In this document: positions 1 to 12,559 of the stretch, one piece after another
How positions within the stretch are numbered: the stretch's first letter is position 1
How the letters are laid out: every line of letters begins with the position of its first letter
NCBI GenBank assembly: GCA_018907035.1
Contig: JACCIC010000287.1
Location: 310,001 to 374,000, forward strand
Origin: Sycobia sp. Sy_11
Taxonomy: Eukaryota > Arthropoda > Insecta > Hymenoptera > Epichrysomallidae
Direction: 5' to 3'
Length of the DNA: 64,000 nt
The notes under the pieces: generated by a model
Databases searched by the model: none
Seen by the model: only the letters and a program-made list of their open reading frames with translations
Told to the model about the DNA's origin: nothing
Program-made: the position numbers and the translations under genes

Positions 1-557
1 AAAGACAGAGCGATGTTGTATCGATTCGATTATATCGATTGCACTTTCGGTCATCATGTGACATTCATTTTTCTTCTTTATGAATCTTTCCCACTGCATG
101 TACACGTTTGCCAGCTACTCTGTCACTGAATCCTAACTTATAAGCGAGTTCTTTTTGAGTTTTCGTCCCATAACGCTTGCAGTTCATTATCTTCCAACTT
201 CAGAACGTTCTTTGTCATTAACATCAGTATCTCCACTTCTAAACCACTGAAACCACTCTTTACATGTTAGAGCGATGGAACTTGTTCGTCATAACATTCT
301 TGAAGCAATCGATAACTTTCTGCTACACTTTTTTTCAAATCAAAATACTACAAAAGGACATGTCGAAAAAATGATGTATCACGATTTATTTTGAACTGAT
401 CGAAAAATTATAATGTTTACACAAATAATAGCATCTGTTAACTTAATTGTATTGATAAATGACAAAACTAAAAAATAAGTACTAGAATCGACACATCTGA
501 CTTCATACTAATTATATCGCCATCTCAACCTGAAGATAGGAAACTAAGTTCGCCTCC
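1..557 (-). mobile_element. mariner relic, family B, cut by the window edge
   Basis: The terminal repeat (GGAGGCGAACTTAGTTTCC read on the minus strand) lies at about 535-557. Upstream of it, the minus strand shows the mariner N-terminal pattern: a helix-turn-helix leader with AESYRLLQECYDEQ-like residues, then a WFQ-RFRSGDTDVND-like segment, broken by stops and small indels. The copy runs off the left edge, so the catalytic half is not seen. Two further family-B copies occur at 30967-31882 and 41349-41882 and share this terminus and leader. No functional product is expected. Confidence 0.8.
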
Positions 558-562
558 TAATA

Positions 563-614
563 CATACATGCAAACATACATACATACATACATACATACA
601 TGCAATATACATAC

Positions 615-655
<41 letters not shown>
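563..655. repeat. ACAT/TA microsatellite
   Basis: Tandem ACAT (CATA) units grade into a (TA)n tract directly beside the end of mariner B. It is simple sequence only. Confidence 0.95.
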
Positions 656-657
<2 letters not shown>

Positions 658-755
658 GACTACTGTGTATTATTAAATTATTATATTTTAGTCTCTAATA
701 AAAAACAAAATATTACGTAATAAACAAACTTGCATATTTATAATTCATATTTATA

Positions 756-1783
756 AACGAGATCAAACAATTAAGTAATGCGATCGATTTTATTTCTCGG
801 CCTGTGGTAACACTGCAAACCTGTAACTCCGCCACCGTAATATTAGATCCCTATTCTCTCGATTGAGATCTTGACGACCCTTGTACGATCATTTCTTCGC
901 CAGCTGTTTAGTGTTTTGTAACAACGCGCGAGTAGTGCATGTCACGAAAATGGAACAGAGAAATTTAAAGCAACGGTGCGCGATAAAATTTTGTGCAAAA
1001 TTCGGTGAAACCGTGACAGAAACTTATGAAAAAGTGCTTAAAGTGTATGGTGGTGATGCCCTGAATCCTAGTTAGGAGTTTCGGTGGCATGTCGATTTTA
1101 AAAAAGGCCGTGAATGCGTCAAAGATGAGGCGTGGAACGGAAGACCAATTCAAGTGCGAACCGACGCGAATGCGCAAGGCGACCGCGCCCTTGTTCGTCA
1201 AGACTGCTGACTAACCATTCGAATGTTGGATGACGAGTTAAATATTCACCTGGAAATAGTTAGAAAGATTTTAACCGAAGATATCACCATGAAAAAGCTG
1301 TGCGCGAAGATGCTACCGAAGAACCTTTCAGATGAACAAAAAGCGCACCGAATGAACGTCGCTTAAGATTGTTTCGATCAGATTGAAAGTAATCCTACTG
1401 TACTCGATCGAGTTATTACTGGTGATGAAGGTTTATCTGTCTCTCTGTTTTTAGTGTCTAAAGGCATTGCAACGTTACCACAACCGCCTTATTCATCGGA
1501 CATGTCACCCTACGACTTTTTCCTATTCCACCATTTGAAAAAAGTCGTCAAAGGTCTACATTTTGACTCCGTTGAAAACATCTAAGAATCTGTGACGAGG
1601 TTACTCGAAGAAGTCTCACAAGAAGTGTTGCAGAATTCCTAGGAAAACTGGAAAACTCGCTGGAATAAGTGTATAGATGCGAGAGGGGTCTACTTTGAAG
1701 GGGATCGTAGCGATGTCTCTTAGTGCTTAAATATACTCCATTTTTTAATTTTATCGCATTACTTAATTGTCTGACCTCGTATA
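756..1783 (+). mobile_element. mariner relic, family C, both ends present
   Basis: Both inverted ends are visible: ACGAGATCAAACAATTAAGT at the left and its complement (ACTTAATTGTCTGACCTCGT) at the right, next to TA. The N-terminus starts at about 950 (MEQRNLKQRCAIKFCAKFGE), then stops intervene. Later pieces read LTEDITMKKLCAKMLPKNLS and VLDRVITGDEG, and the C-terminus holds SDMSPYDFFLFHHLKK. The stretch that should carry the second catalytic aspartate (the HDNA-type box) is missing between TGDEG and the PQPPYSSD segment, so this copy is both deleted and interrupted. Its closest relative here is the copy starting at 33605. Confidence 0.85.
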
Positions 1784-1861
1784 AAAAAATTAATTTTACA
1801 TTATCCAATTATGTATGTGTAAATAATGCACTGAAAAAGATATTGGTAGATCCAATAAATG

Positions 1862-2083
1862 TAATTAGTTAACAAAATTTAGTGGATTCGACTAAAATTT
1901 AGTTAATACGACTAACATATAATTTGAGCAATTAATGATTCTCAGAAATTAATAAAATATTAGGATTATGCAATATTTATTTGATTTAACTTAATAATAT
2001 TTTGTGAATTTCGTAAAAAATTGGTTATTTCAACTAAATGTTTGTTCTATTAACTAAATTTTAGTAGAATAAACTAATTCCCA
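1862..2083. repeat. foldback (MITE-like) element
   Basis: The left edge (AATTAGTTAACAAAATTTAG, then GACTAAAATTTAGTTAATA) is an imperfect reverse complement of the right edge (TAACTAAATTTTAGTAGAAT, then AAACTAATT). The arms are about 50 bp around an AT-rich core of about 120 bp. It has no coding capacity. The exact ends and target duplication are not certain. Confidence 0.5.
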
Positions 2084-3146
2084 TTAGCAAAATACATTTT
2101 GTTGCATTTAGAAGTTTTTTTTTAAACATGTTTCAAACAACGTCCATATAAGTCACCGACTACTGCCCATTGGCATTTCAACAATAATATACTACTTTTC
2201 ACAGATGCCATTTTGTATGGTGGACGCCAAAAGAAACTTTCTTTTTGACTACAATTAATTTTTTCATTATCAGGAATTTTCAGCTAGTACATATAACCGT
2301 GGTGTATACGATCTTTACTAGGACCAACGCGCACACACCCAGGTATATATAAACATGCCCACACTCTACTACAATACTACTCTATTAACCGTAGCTCGTT
2401 AATCGATATATTAACTAGCCGGAAAGAATGAACACGTCTTATAATTATCTTATTTTTATCTAATAATTGTCTTATAATTCTCACCGCAAATAAAGCAAAC
2501 TAGAGACACCTTTAACTATTCGTTTTAGTTAGAAGCAGCTTATGGATGAAATGATGCGGGTCCGTTTCTTCCGAAGATAAAAATAGAATATTAATCAAAA
2601 AACTTATTCCTCTTTTCTTTTCTCAGATTTGATCCACTAAAAACCCTCCTTCTCTATGGGAAGTATTTCGCACTCTAGTGCAAGATTTACAAATCAATAT
2701 GCTTCGAATGAAAACAAAAATAAATATCTAAAAAGCGACAAGAATTGTATGTCTCACGATGCCTGATCTATTCTAACTATCTATGTCTTCTCTGCCCCCT
2801 CCTCATCGCTCCATATATTAATATATCTATAATTATATAATGATATAATGAGATGGTTTTTTGGTGTTCCGCAATGAAAATAGCATTTCTATTACTTTTG
2901 ATTATGATATTGGTAATGAGCACCCTCAACATTGTAAATATACAATTTTCAAAAAAATGGAAGTTAAGAGTTTTTCCGAACTTTACCCTCGATTTCTGCA
3001 ACGTTGATCAAAAGATTTAGTTATGATATAAATTACATATTGTGGCAGTATATATGCATTTGGTCATAATGTGTTATATTTATATTAACTACACGAGATA
3101 TGGCTATTAAATCGCGGGATTAGGAATATAAAATATTTTGTTTTGA
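2084..3146. other. gene-free AT-rich stretch
   Basis: I see no coding frame. A TATATAAA box lies at about 2346-2353 and AATAAAGC about 140 bp further on, which together could be the remains of an LTR promoter and polyA region. No terminal repeats or target duplication support that. Confidence 0.5.
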
Positions 3147-3152
3147 TATTAT

Positions 3153-3414
3153 TGTAACGGTAAGATTCCCGCTGCCGGACGCTTCAGCGGAAGCCAGGTT
3201 TCGGGATCGGGAGTCGGGGTTTAAATGAAAACGTCTGTTTGCCTTCGACAATATATTTATTACTTATCCTACCGTACGTATATATATTTACAGTTGGAAA
3301 TTCGCCTGTGTTGGTGTCGGTGAGCGTTTGTCAATGTCTCCGTGTAATTGTTTCGTGTACTTAGCTTATTTTGATTTACTCATCTTCGATTGTAAAAAAC
3401 TTAAATTCCTTACA
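3153..3414. repeat. solo LTR (262 bp) with 6-bp target duplication
   Basis: The unit begins TGTAACGGTAAG and ends TTCCTTACA, so the termini TGTAA/TTACA are a perfect inverted repeat. It is flanked on both sides by TATTAT (3147-3152 and 3415-3420). The interior is GC-richer than its surroundings on the left side. This is the classic footprint of an LTR retroelement after LTR-LTR recombination. No internal region or second copy is in the window, so the family is unknown. Confidence 0.75.
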
Positions 3415-3489
3415 TATTATTACCCTTTGTAATAAATGGGAATAATTTCATATTCTATTTACATTGTCAATACAAATATTTTTGCGAGG

Positions 3490-3890
3490 TTCGTGTTTAT
3501 CAAATATGACGATTTCAGGCACTCGTTTTGTACACATTTTTTCGCATGTTAAAATTTTCATGCAGAATTTGCCACATATTCTTTATATATTCCCATAGAT
3601 TCAGCAGTCAACCCACGGTCAGATCGAATTTTTCAACGGACTTTTTTAATATTTTCATCCGTTTTGAACGTAAAGGGCGACCCGAGCGTGAATCATTATC
3701 AATAGCTTTTCAGGCATCTTGGAAACGCCTAAACCACTCAAATCTAACTTAACATTTGTTTCAATCAATTATAAGTTTCAGTTGCAGTTTTTCCAAGATT
3801 CGTGCGAAATTTTACAATAATACTTTGCTCCATTGTTACATTGATGGTTTTCCCGGGAGAACAAAAATAATACACCCCCTACACAAGAAA
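3490..3890 (-). mobile_element. mariner N-terminal relic
   Basis: Read on the minus strand across frames, fragments match the mariner N-terminal domain: a WFRRFQDA-like segment, then DNDSRSGRP, then KILKKSVEKFDLTVG. Stops and shifts separate them. No catalytic domain or ends could be placed with confidence. It belongs to the C/D-like group (SGRP linker) rather than the A group. Confidence 0.5.
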
Positions 3891-5640
3891 AGGCCAACTT
3901 AATCGCATTCGAAAGAGAAGGCTTCAAGTTAAACAACTGATAATAGTTAACCTTTGGCGTATACTTACTTCTTCTGTAACAGTGTCAGTCTCGTTTCTTC
4001 ATAGCCATAACTCGTATAACTCTAAAAAACATGCAAGCATACATTGTAGAGGGTTATGCATGTAACGTGTATCACATCATGCTATCATGCGTGGACTAGA
4101 TAAAGATGGAAGGTTTTTCTATTCAATTGTTTTTCCACCCAGACACGTCGCCTATAAGTCCATGCATAGACTACCTCTAGTCTTTAGCTCTCCCTACACC
4201 CCTATGATGGGACGAAACGGTTTGCCATCTCTATGTCGGGTAGTAAAATAGCCCCGGGCTAGTTACACTTTATATGTGGGCTTTGTGCTTATATCTATGT
4301 TAATCTTCGTTGATTTAGATGGCATCATACTGTAACGTTTCTGCTACTATCTTCGTAATATTTTTCGATTATTTGTCATCCTATAAAATTTATAGCAATG
4401 CCAAATTTAACATCTTTACTATTGTTACTATGTTCAGAGTATACTTTTTGTTCAAATAAAAAAAGTTATTCTTCTTTTCAATAAAAAAATAATTTCGACA
4501 CTTTCGATCGGTATATGATTCAAAACATTAGAAAAATAATTAAATATACTAGACGATACGTAGGAAGAAACATTTCTATATGCAAGTTTACTGCTTTTAT
4601 TTTTGATTCAAGTCGACAATTTTTTATGCTTATTTTTTTTATGCTAATATAATATTTATTAATATAAAATGTTTTCTTCTACTTTACTAAACGTTCATAA
4701 ATTATTGTCAAAATAGGTCCCAATAATAAGAAAAAAATAGCTTAATAAAATAGTATGTTATGTAACACTTTTGATATAGTTGTCCATTAACCACAAAGGT
4801 ACGTTGGCTCACGATGTAATTGAATGAGTCATGTTACCTAAGTAACACAATTTTGGCAACTATATTGAATATGTTTGACACCATATTGTGCCTTATAATA
4901 TATATTGATATATACGTTAGCATAGTTTCTCTGATGGATAAATTGACATTTGTATATATCGAGAGTTTAATTATTTCTTGTGGATAAAGTCAACTATTTT
5001 TTGTTTTTTTTTCCTCATTAACGTATTTGTGTTTTGTATTTTTATAATTGAATAATTTTATATAATGTTATAATATAACATATGCTAAAGAATACGTTAT
5101 CGAAAAATAAAACTCCTGATACATACTATTGTCAATGAAGAACACAGAAAACTTACGCTCAATAAGGTCATTGCATATGAGAAAAAAAATATTGTTTAAG
5201 AAAATTTAAGAATTTACTTCAATTAGTTCCCTTATCCGATTTTATTGAAAATTCATATACTTATATATTTTTTGAGATGCTAATCACGGGACTTTTAGAC
5301 ATAACATCGAAATATCTCCAGAAGTATCGTATACGCATAAACATGTTTAAAAGAGCAAATAGGTATTTTGATGACAATTAAGTCTTTTATTTAAAATATT
5401 TTTCAAATTTTTGTATTGTATAAGTAATGAAAATTTAATTTATACTATAAACCAAATACGATTCTCGAAATCAGTACCTCAAAAACGTATGTATATAAAT
5501 TTGTATTAAAATTGAACGAAGGGATATATCGAAATTTTATTCAAATTCAATGTTTTTTTGCAATGAGATACTCATAGTAAAATTTAATATAAAGATTATT
5601 TATGTATATTTGAAAATTTATAAAACACTTAAATTTTTTT
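3891..5640. other. gene-free AT-rich stretch upstream of the zinc-finger frame
   Basis: No feature is recognised. The stretch ends in a polypyrimidine tract and AG (…TTTTTTTCAG at about 5634-5643), which could be a splice acceptor in front of the frame that starts at 5674. Upstream exons, if any, were not identified. Confidence 0.5.
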
Positions 5641-5673
5641 CAGGTTATCAGTTGATGTTTTTTTCTATGAAAG

Positions 5674-7080
5674 ATGACATCGGATAGTACAAATTCAAGG
5701 TTTTTTTGTTTAGAAACAAATCGACATTCACCCAGAATATTTCATAAAAATTTAACCAAATTAAATGTCTTGGATATTTCTACAGTAAATAGTAAATATG
5801 ATTTTATGAGATCACTAAATCTGTTTTGTGTCAGTAATAAGAAAGAAAGTCTTCCAAAACATAATCTGCAAAATTTTTCACAAAAAAATAGTTTTACTTT
5901 AAAAGAATGTTCTGTAGTCATTAATGAGCTTAAATGTAAAGTTTGTGGACATTTAATAAAAAATAGTGTCGAAATGCAATATCATAAAAATTTACACTGT
6001 TGTTTAATTGATAAAGTGGTTAAAAATAGTAAAAAAACAATAGATAAACAGAATATTATGAACAGTTGTCAAAATCACATTATGAAAGAAAACATTATTT
6101 CATGTAATAATAATTTCATTACAAATGAAAACAAAGTCAAAATTTTTAAAAAAAATGTATATAAAAAAAGAAATAAAGAAGTTACAAAAGTAACACTAAA
6201 GATAGGCGGTGAAGTTATTTCAAAAGTATACTGCAAAAAAAAATATTTAAATAAAATTTGTTTCAAAGAACAAAGATTGTCTACAGTGCATGATTTTAAA
6301 AGTTGTAAAAATTGTGAAGAAATAACAGATAATTTGCATAGTGTTAAATTGCATAGGAACATATTAAATCAATCTACATCTGAAACGGGGAAGTGTGATA
6401 ATGAATTATCTGCTCGAAATATTTCCCGACTTCGTAAAATGGCAGCACTGTTGGTTGAATGTGAACTTCAAAGAAAACGTCACCAGGATTTAGAAGAATC
6501 AGATTTTTTAAGTAATGAGGTAGAAGTTTCCACTTTAGCAGATGATGCAGTAGTTCCTGTCAGTAATATGAACACAAAAAATACTGATATTGCAGATGAT
6601 GATATTCAAGAAGTTTTGCATGTAACTCATCATACAAAAAGTACAGATATTACACGTTTACAGAGGCATACACTTGAGGCTGTTAAAGATTATGAAATTA
6701 TTACCATTGATGATGAAATATGTGATAATTTTGAAGAAGATTGCATTATTATTAATGATTCTTCTCCTGATGAAAATTTTTTAAATGCTGAAGAAAATAG
6801 TTACGTTTTTCATGTTTCAAATGATGCTAACTCGAATAAAACTAGGTCGTCTTATCTACAAAATGAGAACATTTTGACTGAAAAGGGAGAACTATTTTCT
6901 AATGATTTCGAACGACATCAAATGTATTTGAAAAGGAAAAAAAGCGAAAATACATCACACACATTTAATGATCTTCAAAATCTAGATTCATATGAATTAC
7001 AAAAAGAAAATGAACAATATTATGATCCTTCGGTTCAATTCAGCCAATTTGCCTTACCTCTGAGACTGATTAATTTTTAA
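5674..7080 (+). CDS. N/K/S-rich protein with one C2H2 zinc finger, function unknown
   Basis: An uninterrupted frame of 468 codons. Its start ATG follows an in-frame TGA six bases upstream and lies 31 bases after a TTTTTTTCAG acceptor-like site, so it may be the main coding exon of a spliced gene. Residues 88-108 form a canonical C2H2 finger (C88, C91, H104, H108; C-X2-C-X12-H-X3-H). A second cysteine pair (C211, C214) with H222/H227 looks like a degenerate finger. Residues 245-270 are basic and helical (ARNISRLRKMAALL), and the rest to about 400 is acidic and low in complexity. No transposon flanks it within 1.7 kb. AATAAA lies about 395 bp after the stop. It is probably a rapidly evolving nuclear or DNA-binding host protein; I do not recognise a named family. 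Confidence 0.7.
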   Translation: MTSDSTNSRFFCLETNRHSPRIFHKNLTKLNVLDISTVNSKYDFMRSLNLFCVSNKKESLPKHNLQNFSQKNSFTLKECSVVINELKCKVCGHLIKNSVEMQYHKNLHCCLIDKVVKNSKKTIDKQNIMNSCQNHIMKENIISCNNNFITNENKVKIFKKNVYKKRNKEVTKVTLKIGGEVISKVYCKKKYLNKICFKEQRLSTVHDFKSCKNCEEITDNLHSVKLHRNILNQSTSETGKCDNELSARNISRLRKMAALLVECELQRKRHQDLEESDFLSNEVEVSTLADDAVVPVSNMNTKNTDIADDDIQEVLHVTHHTKSTDITRLQRHTLEAVKDYEIITIDDEICDNFEEDCIIINDSSPDENFLNAEENSYVFHVSNDANSNKTRSSYLQNENILTEKGELFSNDFERHQMYLKRKKSENTSHTFNDLQNLDSYELQKENEQYYDPSVQFSQFALPLRLINF

Positions 7081-10000
7081 GCTGGGACAACCTGATTTTG
7101 TACGCTTTACGTTCCACATTAGGCTGTTTCTGTTAAGCGTTTTGAAAAGCAAATATACAAGCAAAACCAATTTTAATAACTGTAGACTGAATACTTAGAG
7201 GATGTTGAAGAAAAATCTGACCGTCATAACCTATGTAACATGAACACATAGTCACACATGTTTTATTTATATTCCAATTATTCTCCATGATAACTCTTAC
7301 ATTTTATAAAATTTTTAATGAATGTGCTGACAGACATGAACAAGTATAGTTTACAAACGTTTACAAAGTTTATATGAAAGTATAATTTACAAAGTTTAAA
7401 AAATTACCGAGGTTTCAAAATTATAATATTAAGAAAATTTATAAATTTTTTATTGGAAAATTGCAAGGAAGTGAATAAAATTATTAATATATTTGAAAGG
7501 TGCTATTTAAGACGAGTATGTCAATATTTTTATTTTCTAAACAATCTCAATTTTGTAAGCTGGAGTGAGGAAGCTACTCGAGTTAAATTTCACAATGTAT
7601 ATTCGTTAAGTTGAATTATTACCGCAACTATCGGACAAATTATGATAATTAATCAGGACTAGATATTTTCTAAATATTAATTTATTACTATTGAGATATA
7701 CAAATTTTTATATTATGAGATATCGTAGTCAAATCTTTCGTCATGTTATGTTGGTTATAACAATCAGATTTTACTTTAACGTCTCCTTGTATTAAACCAA
7801 ATGTATCAGAAGAAACATATAATTCCATGTATTTGAGGTATTATAGTGAACATTTTACTCCTTTTTTTAACTTTAGATCAAATAAGGAAATTGAATGTTT
7901 CTTATAATATATAATATCTAAGCACGATGAGAGCCTTGTTTTTAATTTTAAAATTAAAATCAATAAGCTTGTGCAAAAGAAAATTTTAAATAATTCTTAC
8001 ATTATTAATCAATAATATAATTATGTTATCTGGTTCGATATAGATATTGTAAAAAGAACAACCCCTCTTAATTGCAATTAAAGGTTTCTGTCTTTCATTC
8101 TGTATTCGAAGCCACTTAAAATGTTATTTTGGAAATTATTTAAAATAAATTATATTTTGGAAATTTATTTAAAATAAAAGTAAAATAAACTCGATTTTCA
8201 ATCAATTTTAAATCTGAACACATGTTATACAAAAAATTTAGACAAAAAGATTAATGATAAATATTAATCGCTGTGGTCCTTTTTATATAGATTGGGTTAT
8301 TTTATTTATTTTAATTAAATTTTATAATATTTTTATTTATAGAGATGAAATATATGTTTAAATTTATATATTTGAATTTGACTTTAAAACAGCCTTTAAA
8401 TCTGATTATGTTCTCAAAAGTCATCAGAGTGATTTTTGAGAAAATCCCGTCGGTTTTATATATACATAAGGGATAAATTAACAGAAAAAAATTAACGAGA
8501 GATAAGCATAGAGAGATTCTATATGTTTTTAGTATATAATAAACAATTATTTGTTATTTCTTTTAGAATATACAACGAAATTATATAACATATACGTACG
8601 GGCGGACAAATTTTCTATACTTCCCATAGCTATGAAATAATTTACGCTTCCAAGCTGTGTGATTCAGTTTTTAAGTTTCCTACTCGATGTTAAATTTATA
8701 TAATAATTTGAAATGATTGCTGTGATGTAGTTTTAATTTTATTTTGTGAGGATATAAAATATTATGAAAATAAGGTACGTTAAATATTTATAAGGTATAA
8801 AGTATTATTGAACACATTTGATTCCTTTCTAAATAAATTTTTACAAATGATTATTTGATAAATTAAATTAAAAAATAAGTTTTCATGAAACTTAGAAATG
8901 TTTAGTCTAAAAAATATATTCGCAGACAACCATGAAGGTTTGGATAAAATTTATGATTTTCTAGCCTCAGAATAAAACATGAACACAGTTTGTCTAAATA
9001 ATTTGGAATTCGAGTTTTCTTGTTCAAATTTATATGATCGATATCAATTTTATTTCATGTAGTTTTGTGAAAAATTGTTAAAACTGTCATTATCAGATAC
9101 GTATATTTTTTAATATGTTTAATGTAAATTGTTAATGTATAATATAATTATTATGAAGTGTATTAGAATATGTATTTTCTCGTATAGTTAAATAGTTATA
9201 AATTAATCATTTTATATAAAACGTATTGAAATTTCATGTAAACGAATTTCAATTAATACGCTATTAAATAATTGAAATCGACAATTAAATAGAGCTAATA
9301 CTTTCTTCCATGATATGTTGAATTAAACATTTTTTAAACTATTTTAAAACAATATATGATAAATTTATGTCATATCAAACATTGATATTGTTAATGAATT
9401 CAACTATTTTAATCAATACTTATTTAATTTTTAATTAAGATTTTTTAATGAAATGAAATGAAATGTATTCAATTTATTCAGATTGTAGAATTCGATTTTT
9501 TTTAAATATCAGATTATTTCAAGTAATTGCGATAAGGTCCAATAAAATAAATGTTTATAATTCATTGTAGTATTAAGTAATTAGAATGTCGTATCACATA
9601 ATGTTTATATCTTTATGAAAAACTATGCTATTGTAGATTACATGTGATATCCGTAGAGTTCTTAAACATTATAAACTAAGCAAGAAAACCATTGTAAATG
9701 ATTTATTTTATATAAAATAAAAACATTATTGAATTCTTGAAGTTATTATTAAAAATAAATATAAAATATTGGACATTTTAATGAATTGATAAAGGCTCTA
9801 CATACTTTGTTTTTAGAATGACCCTATTACTTATATGAATGAAATATAATAGTAAATAAAATTTGCATTTTTCTTGATTACGCATGGTACAAATTTTATC
9901 TTTTAAAATTGTATAAATAATAAAAAATCATAATAATACAAATATAAAATTAGGAATGTGGAAAGAACATATTTTGATTATTTTATACGTTTTTTAAAAA

Positions 10001-10276
10001 CAATTTATATTTTTATAATTTTTTGTATTTTAATAATTAATTAAACCTACATTATTGTATCATAATCCCATTACAAAAATATAAATTGACTCAGTGTTAC
10101 TGGTATTGAAAAGGGATTAACTGTTAAACCAAAACTACTTTTAGAAACATGTCTATTGAATAAAAGCGTTTTAAAGATTGACCGCCCACATACGTATTAT
10201 TGATGCTTCAGAGAACAGAGAAATGGACATATTATTAACATGCCTATGGATTTAACATAAAAGTAAGTATTCAATA
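7081..10276. other. AT-rich gene-free stretch, with 3' UTR at its left end
   Basis: Directly after the zinc-finger frame comes a probable 3' UTR with AATAAA at 7474-7479. The rest is about 75-80 percent A+T without long frames, terminal repeats or recognisable transposon motifs. Confidence 0.6.
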
Positions 10277-11543
10277 TTGGATGTACAAGTAAGTCTACAG
10301 CATTTTTTCCAAAATTTGAGCTTTTATTATGAAAACATGGTTATATATCCTTGATTCAAAGTATCGTCCATCGGAAGCTATAACTTTTTCCCATGTTTCT
10401 GTCAATTTATGAATTCCGGACCAAAATAATTTCCCGTTTATCGAGCCCAAGAACGTTTTGATTCTCTCTACTGAACTGAAGTATATACCCGTAAGAGTGT
10501 TCTCCATTGGTCAAAACAAGTGGTAGTCAGATTGTGCCGAGTTTGGACTGTAAGGCGGGTAAGGCAGAATTTCTCATCTACTATTCTACAAATAGTTTTT
10601 GACCGAAGACGCAACATATGTTCGAGCATTATCGTGATGAAAAATGACGGACTCATACCTGATCTCATATTCTGGCTGTTTTTTCTGTAATGTTTACTTC
10701 CGACGAATAAATTGGGTCCGATACAATGGTCCTTTGATTGTTTGTTCACTCGGAAGAAATTCGTAGTATATGACACCGTTTTGATTGCACCATATATCGA
10801 GCATAACCTTATTTGCGTGAATTTTTTTTTTCTGCGGCAATTAGACGGGTTCGTCGGCCTTTGTATACGATTTTCTGCATTTAAAGTTATCATAATAAGT
10901 CTCTATTTCATCTTCTGTGATAATACAATACGAAAATGGTTTATTTTTATGTCGCTACAGCAATATTTCGGACATGTAAAATCATCGTTCGACGTCTCTC
11001 GGCTTTAATTTGTACGAACCCCAGTTTCTAACATATTAAATTAATTCCAATGTTTTTAGGCGCAGGGGAACCGCTCGTTGCGTGACACCCAATGATGTAG
11101 CAAGTTCTTTTTGTATCTGACGTGGATCCTTATTCAGCAAAGCGTCTAATTCCTCGTCTTCAAAACTTTTTGACTTTCCAGAGCGATCCTTCAACTTCAA
11201 AATAGCCACTTTTGAACCGCTTGAATGCTCGCGGCACGTGGATTCACCAATACATTCTTCCCCATAAGTTTTCAAAAGCAAACGATAGGCCTCAGTCACA
11301 ATTTTCCTCATATGAAAGAAAGAAGCAGTGCTTCCCACACATGACATTTATTTGGCTGGAAACTTGCCATGATTTTGCTTGATAAAATAAACAATACCGA
11401 AAGAAATGCTCAAATATAATGCTGTGAAGTTGTTGACAGATACATAACCTACAATTATAACACATGATGTTTGACATTTCTACCTGTGATCCATTGGTGA
11501 CACCATCTTTTGATAGGCGCTGGAATCTTACTTGTTTACCCAA
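10277..11543 (-). mobile_element. mariner A1 (decayed, both ends present)
   Basis: Left end TTGGATGTACAAGTAAG follows TA at 10275-10276. The right end is the complement (CTTACTTGTTTACCCAA). On the minus strand the helix-turn-helix region is readable at 11347-11036 (EAYRLLLKTYGEECIGESTC, then FEDEELDALLNKDPRQIQKE, then ELATSLGVTQRAV). The extreme C-terminus is at 10440-10355 (TETWEKVIASDGRYFES). The middle is split over several frames. The right flank reads CA instead of TA. The same family occurs at 40394, 41884 and 57033. Confidence 0.85.
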
Positions 11544-12235
11544 CAACAGAAAAAGCTTTTATAATAAGACAGCTTTTACAATAACACAGCTATTCTAACA
11601 CTCTCACTCGGGCTCCCACCCATAATTCTATCGGACTAGACTGACTTTGGCATTTCCTCGCTAGCCTCTCCTCACAGTTCCTGGTTAGCCTATAATGCAG
11701 GGGAACTACAATTTATTGGCGAGGTCTAATGCTTCCAGGAACTAATGTCTTTGGAGCTGAAATTTTTGTTAATCAACGTTTCATGTTTATGTACAAACGT
11801 TTAAGTTTACAGGTTGAATATGAACGTAGAGGATGGTATACGTGTATGCGGTTGAGTCGTGAGGGTGGAGCCAGAAACCATAATACACGTCAAATCGGTT
11901 TATGATAATAAGTAACCCTGCACTATGTATAATCTTTGATTATACAATGAACCCTGCTCTGTTAAATAAAATTTATATACTTAATTCAACTTTTATTGCT
12001 TCGTCTCGGTGATTAACCTATCGCGTATACCACGGTCGTATATTAGGTCTGACAACTCCTGATAGTACGAACAACCTTGTTATCACAGAGGCATGGATTT
12101 GAACAATTGACACTAGAGTTTAACCGTTTAAAATTATACAAAAATAAGTTTTATTTTAAATTTATATTTTAAATTATTTACTTCATCTTATCTGGATTTT
12201 ATTTTGTACAATCTTAAATTGTTAAACTAATCTAT
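11544..12235. other. gene-free stretch with weak LTR-like signals
   Basis: There is no coding frame. GGGAACTACA followed by ATTTATTGGCGAGG near 11700 resembles an LTR end plus a TGGCG-type primer site, and AATAAA occurs near 11965. No matching second LTR is visible, so these are hints only. Confidence 0.35.
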
Positions 12236-12420
12236 ATATATAGTGTGACGCATACCACAAGGCGCCCGCGCCGACTTGTCCAGGAGAACGAGAAAGGACG
12301 AGCGCCTTCCCACGACGAGAGAAACTTCAAGGCGTTCGCGCGCGCCGTTGCGCCTTGTGTTCGGCACCGTCTCCTGTCCTCTTACCTCACCACTCCACTA
12401 ATTGAGGCAATCGCATGGCC
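12236..12420 (+). repeat. TA-linked GC-rich hairpin repeat, copy 1
   Basis: Directly after TATATATA comes GTGTGACGCATAC, then arm 1 CACAAGGCGC (12256-12265) and the conserved block CCGCGCCGACTTGTCC. Arm 2, GCGCCTTGTG (12350-12359), is an exact reverse complement of arm 1. A pyrimidine-rich tail follows (TCCTGTCCTCTTACCTCACC). The unit is strikingly GC-rich against an AT-rich background. The other copies are at 19811, 35310 and 51361. It could be a non-autonomous element or a transcribed structured RNA; neither is shown. Confidence 0.75.
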
Positions 12421-12559
12421 TGGAGTGCCGGGGAGTATTGGCGCGAGAAACGTGAACAATTGATGTATGCATCATGAATTATCCGATGAAAGAGGATGTG
12501 AAATTTGCCAGTGTTTCCGAAAGTGGCCCAAGTTACAAATCTAGGTAGTGAGAAAAAAG

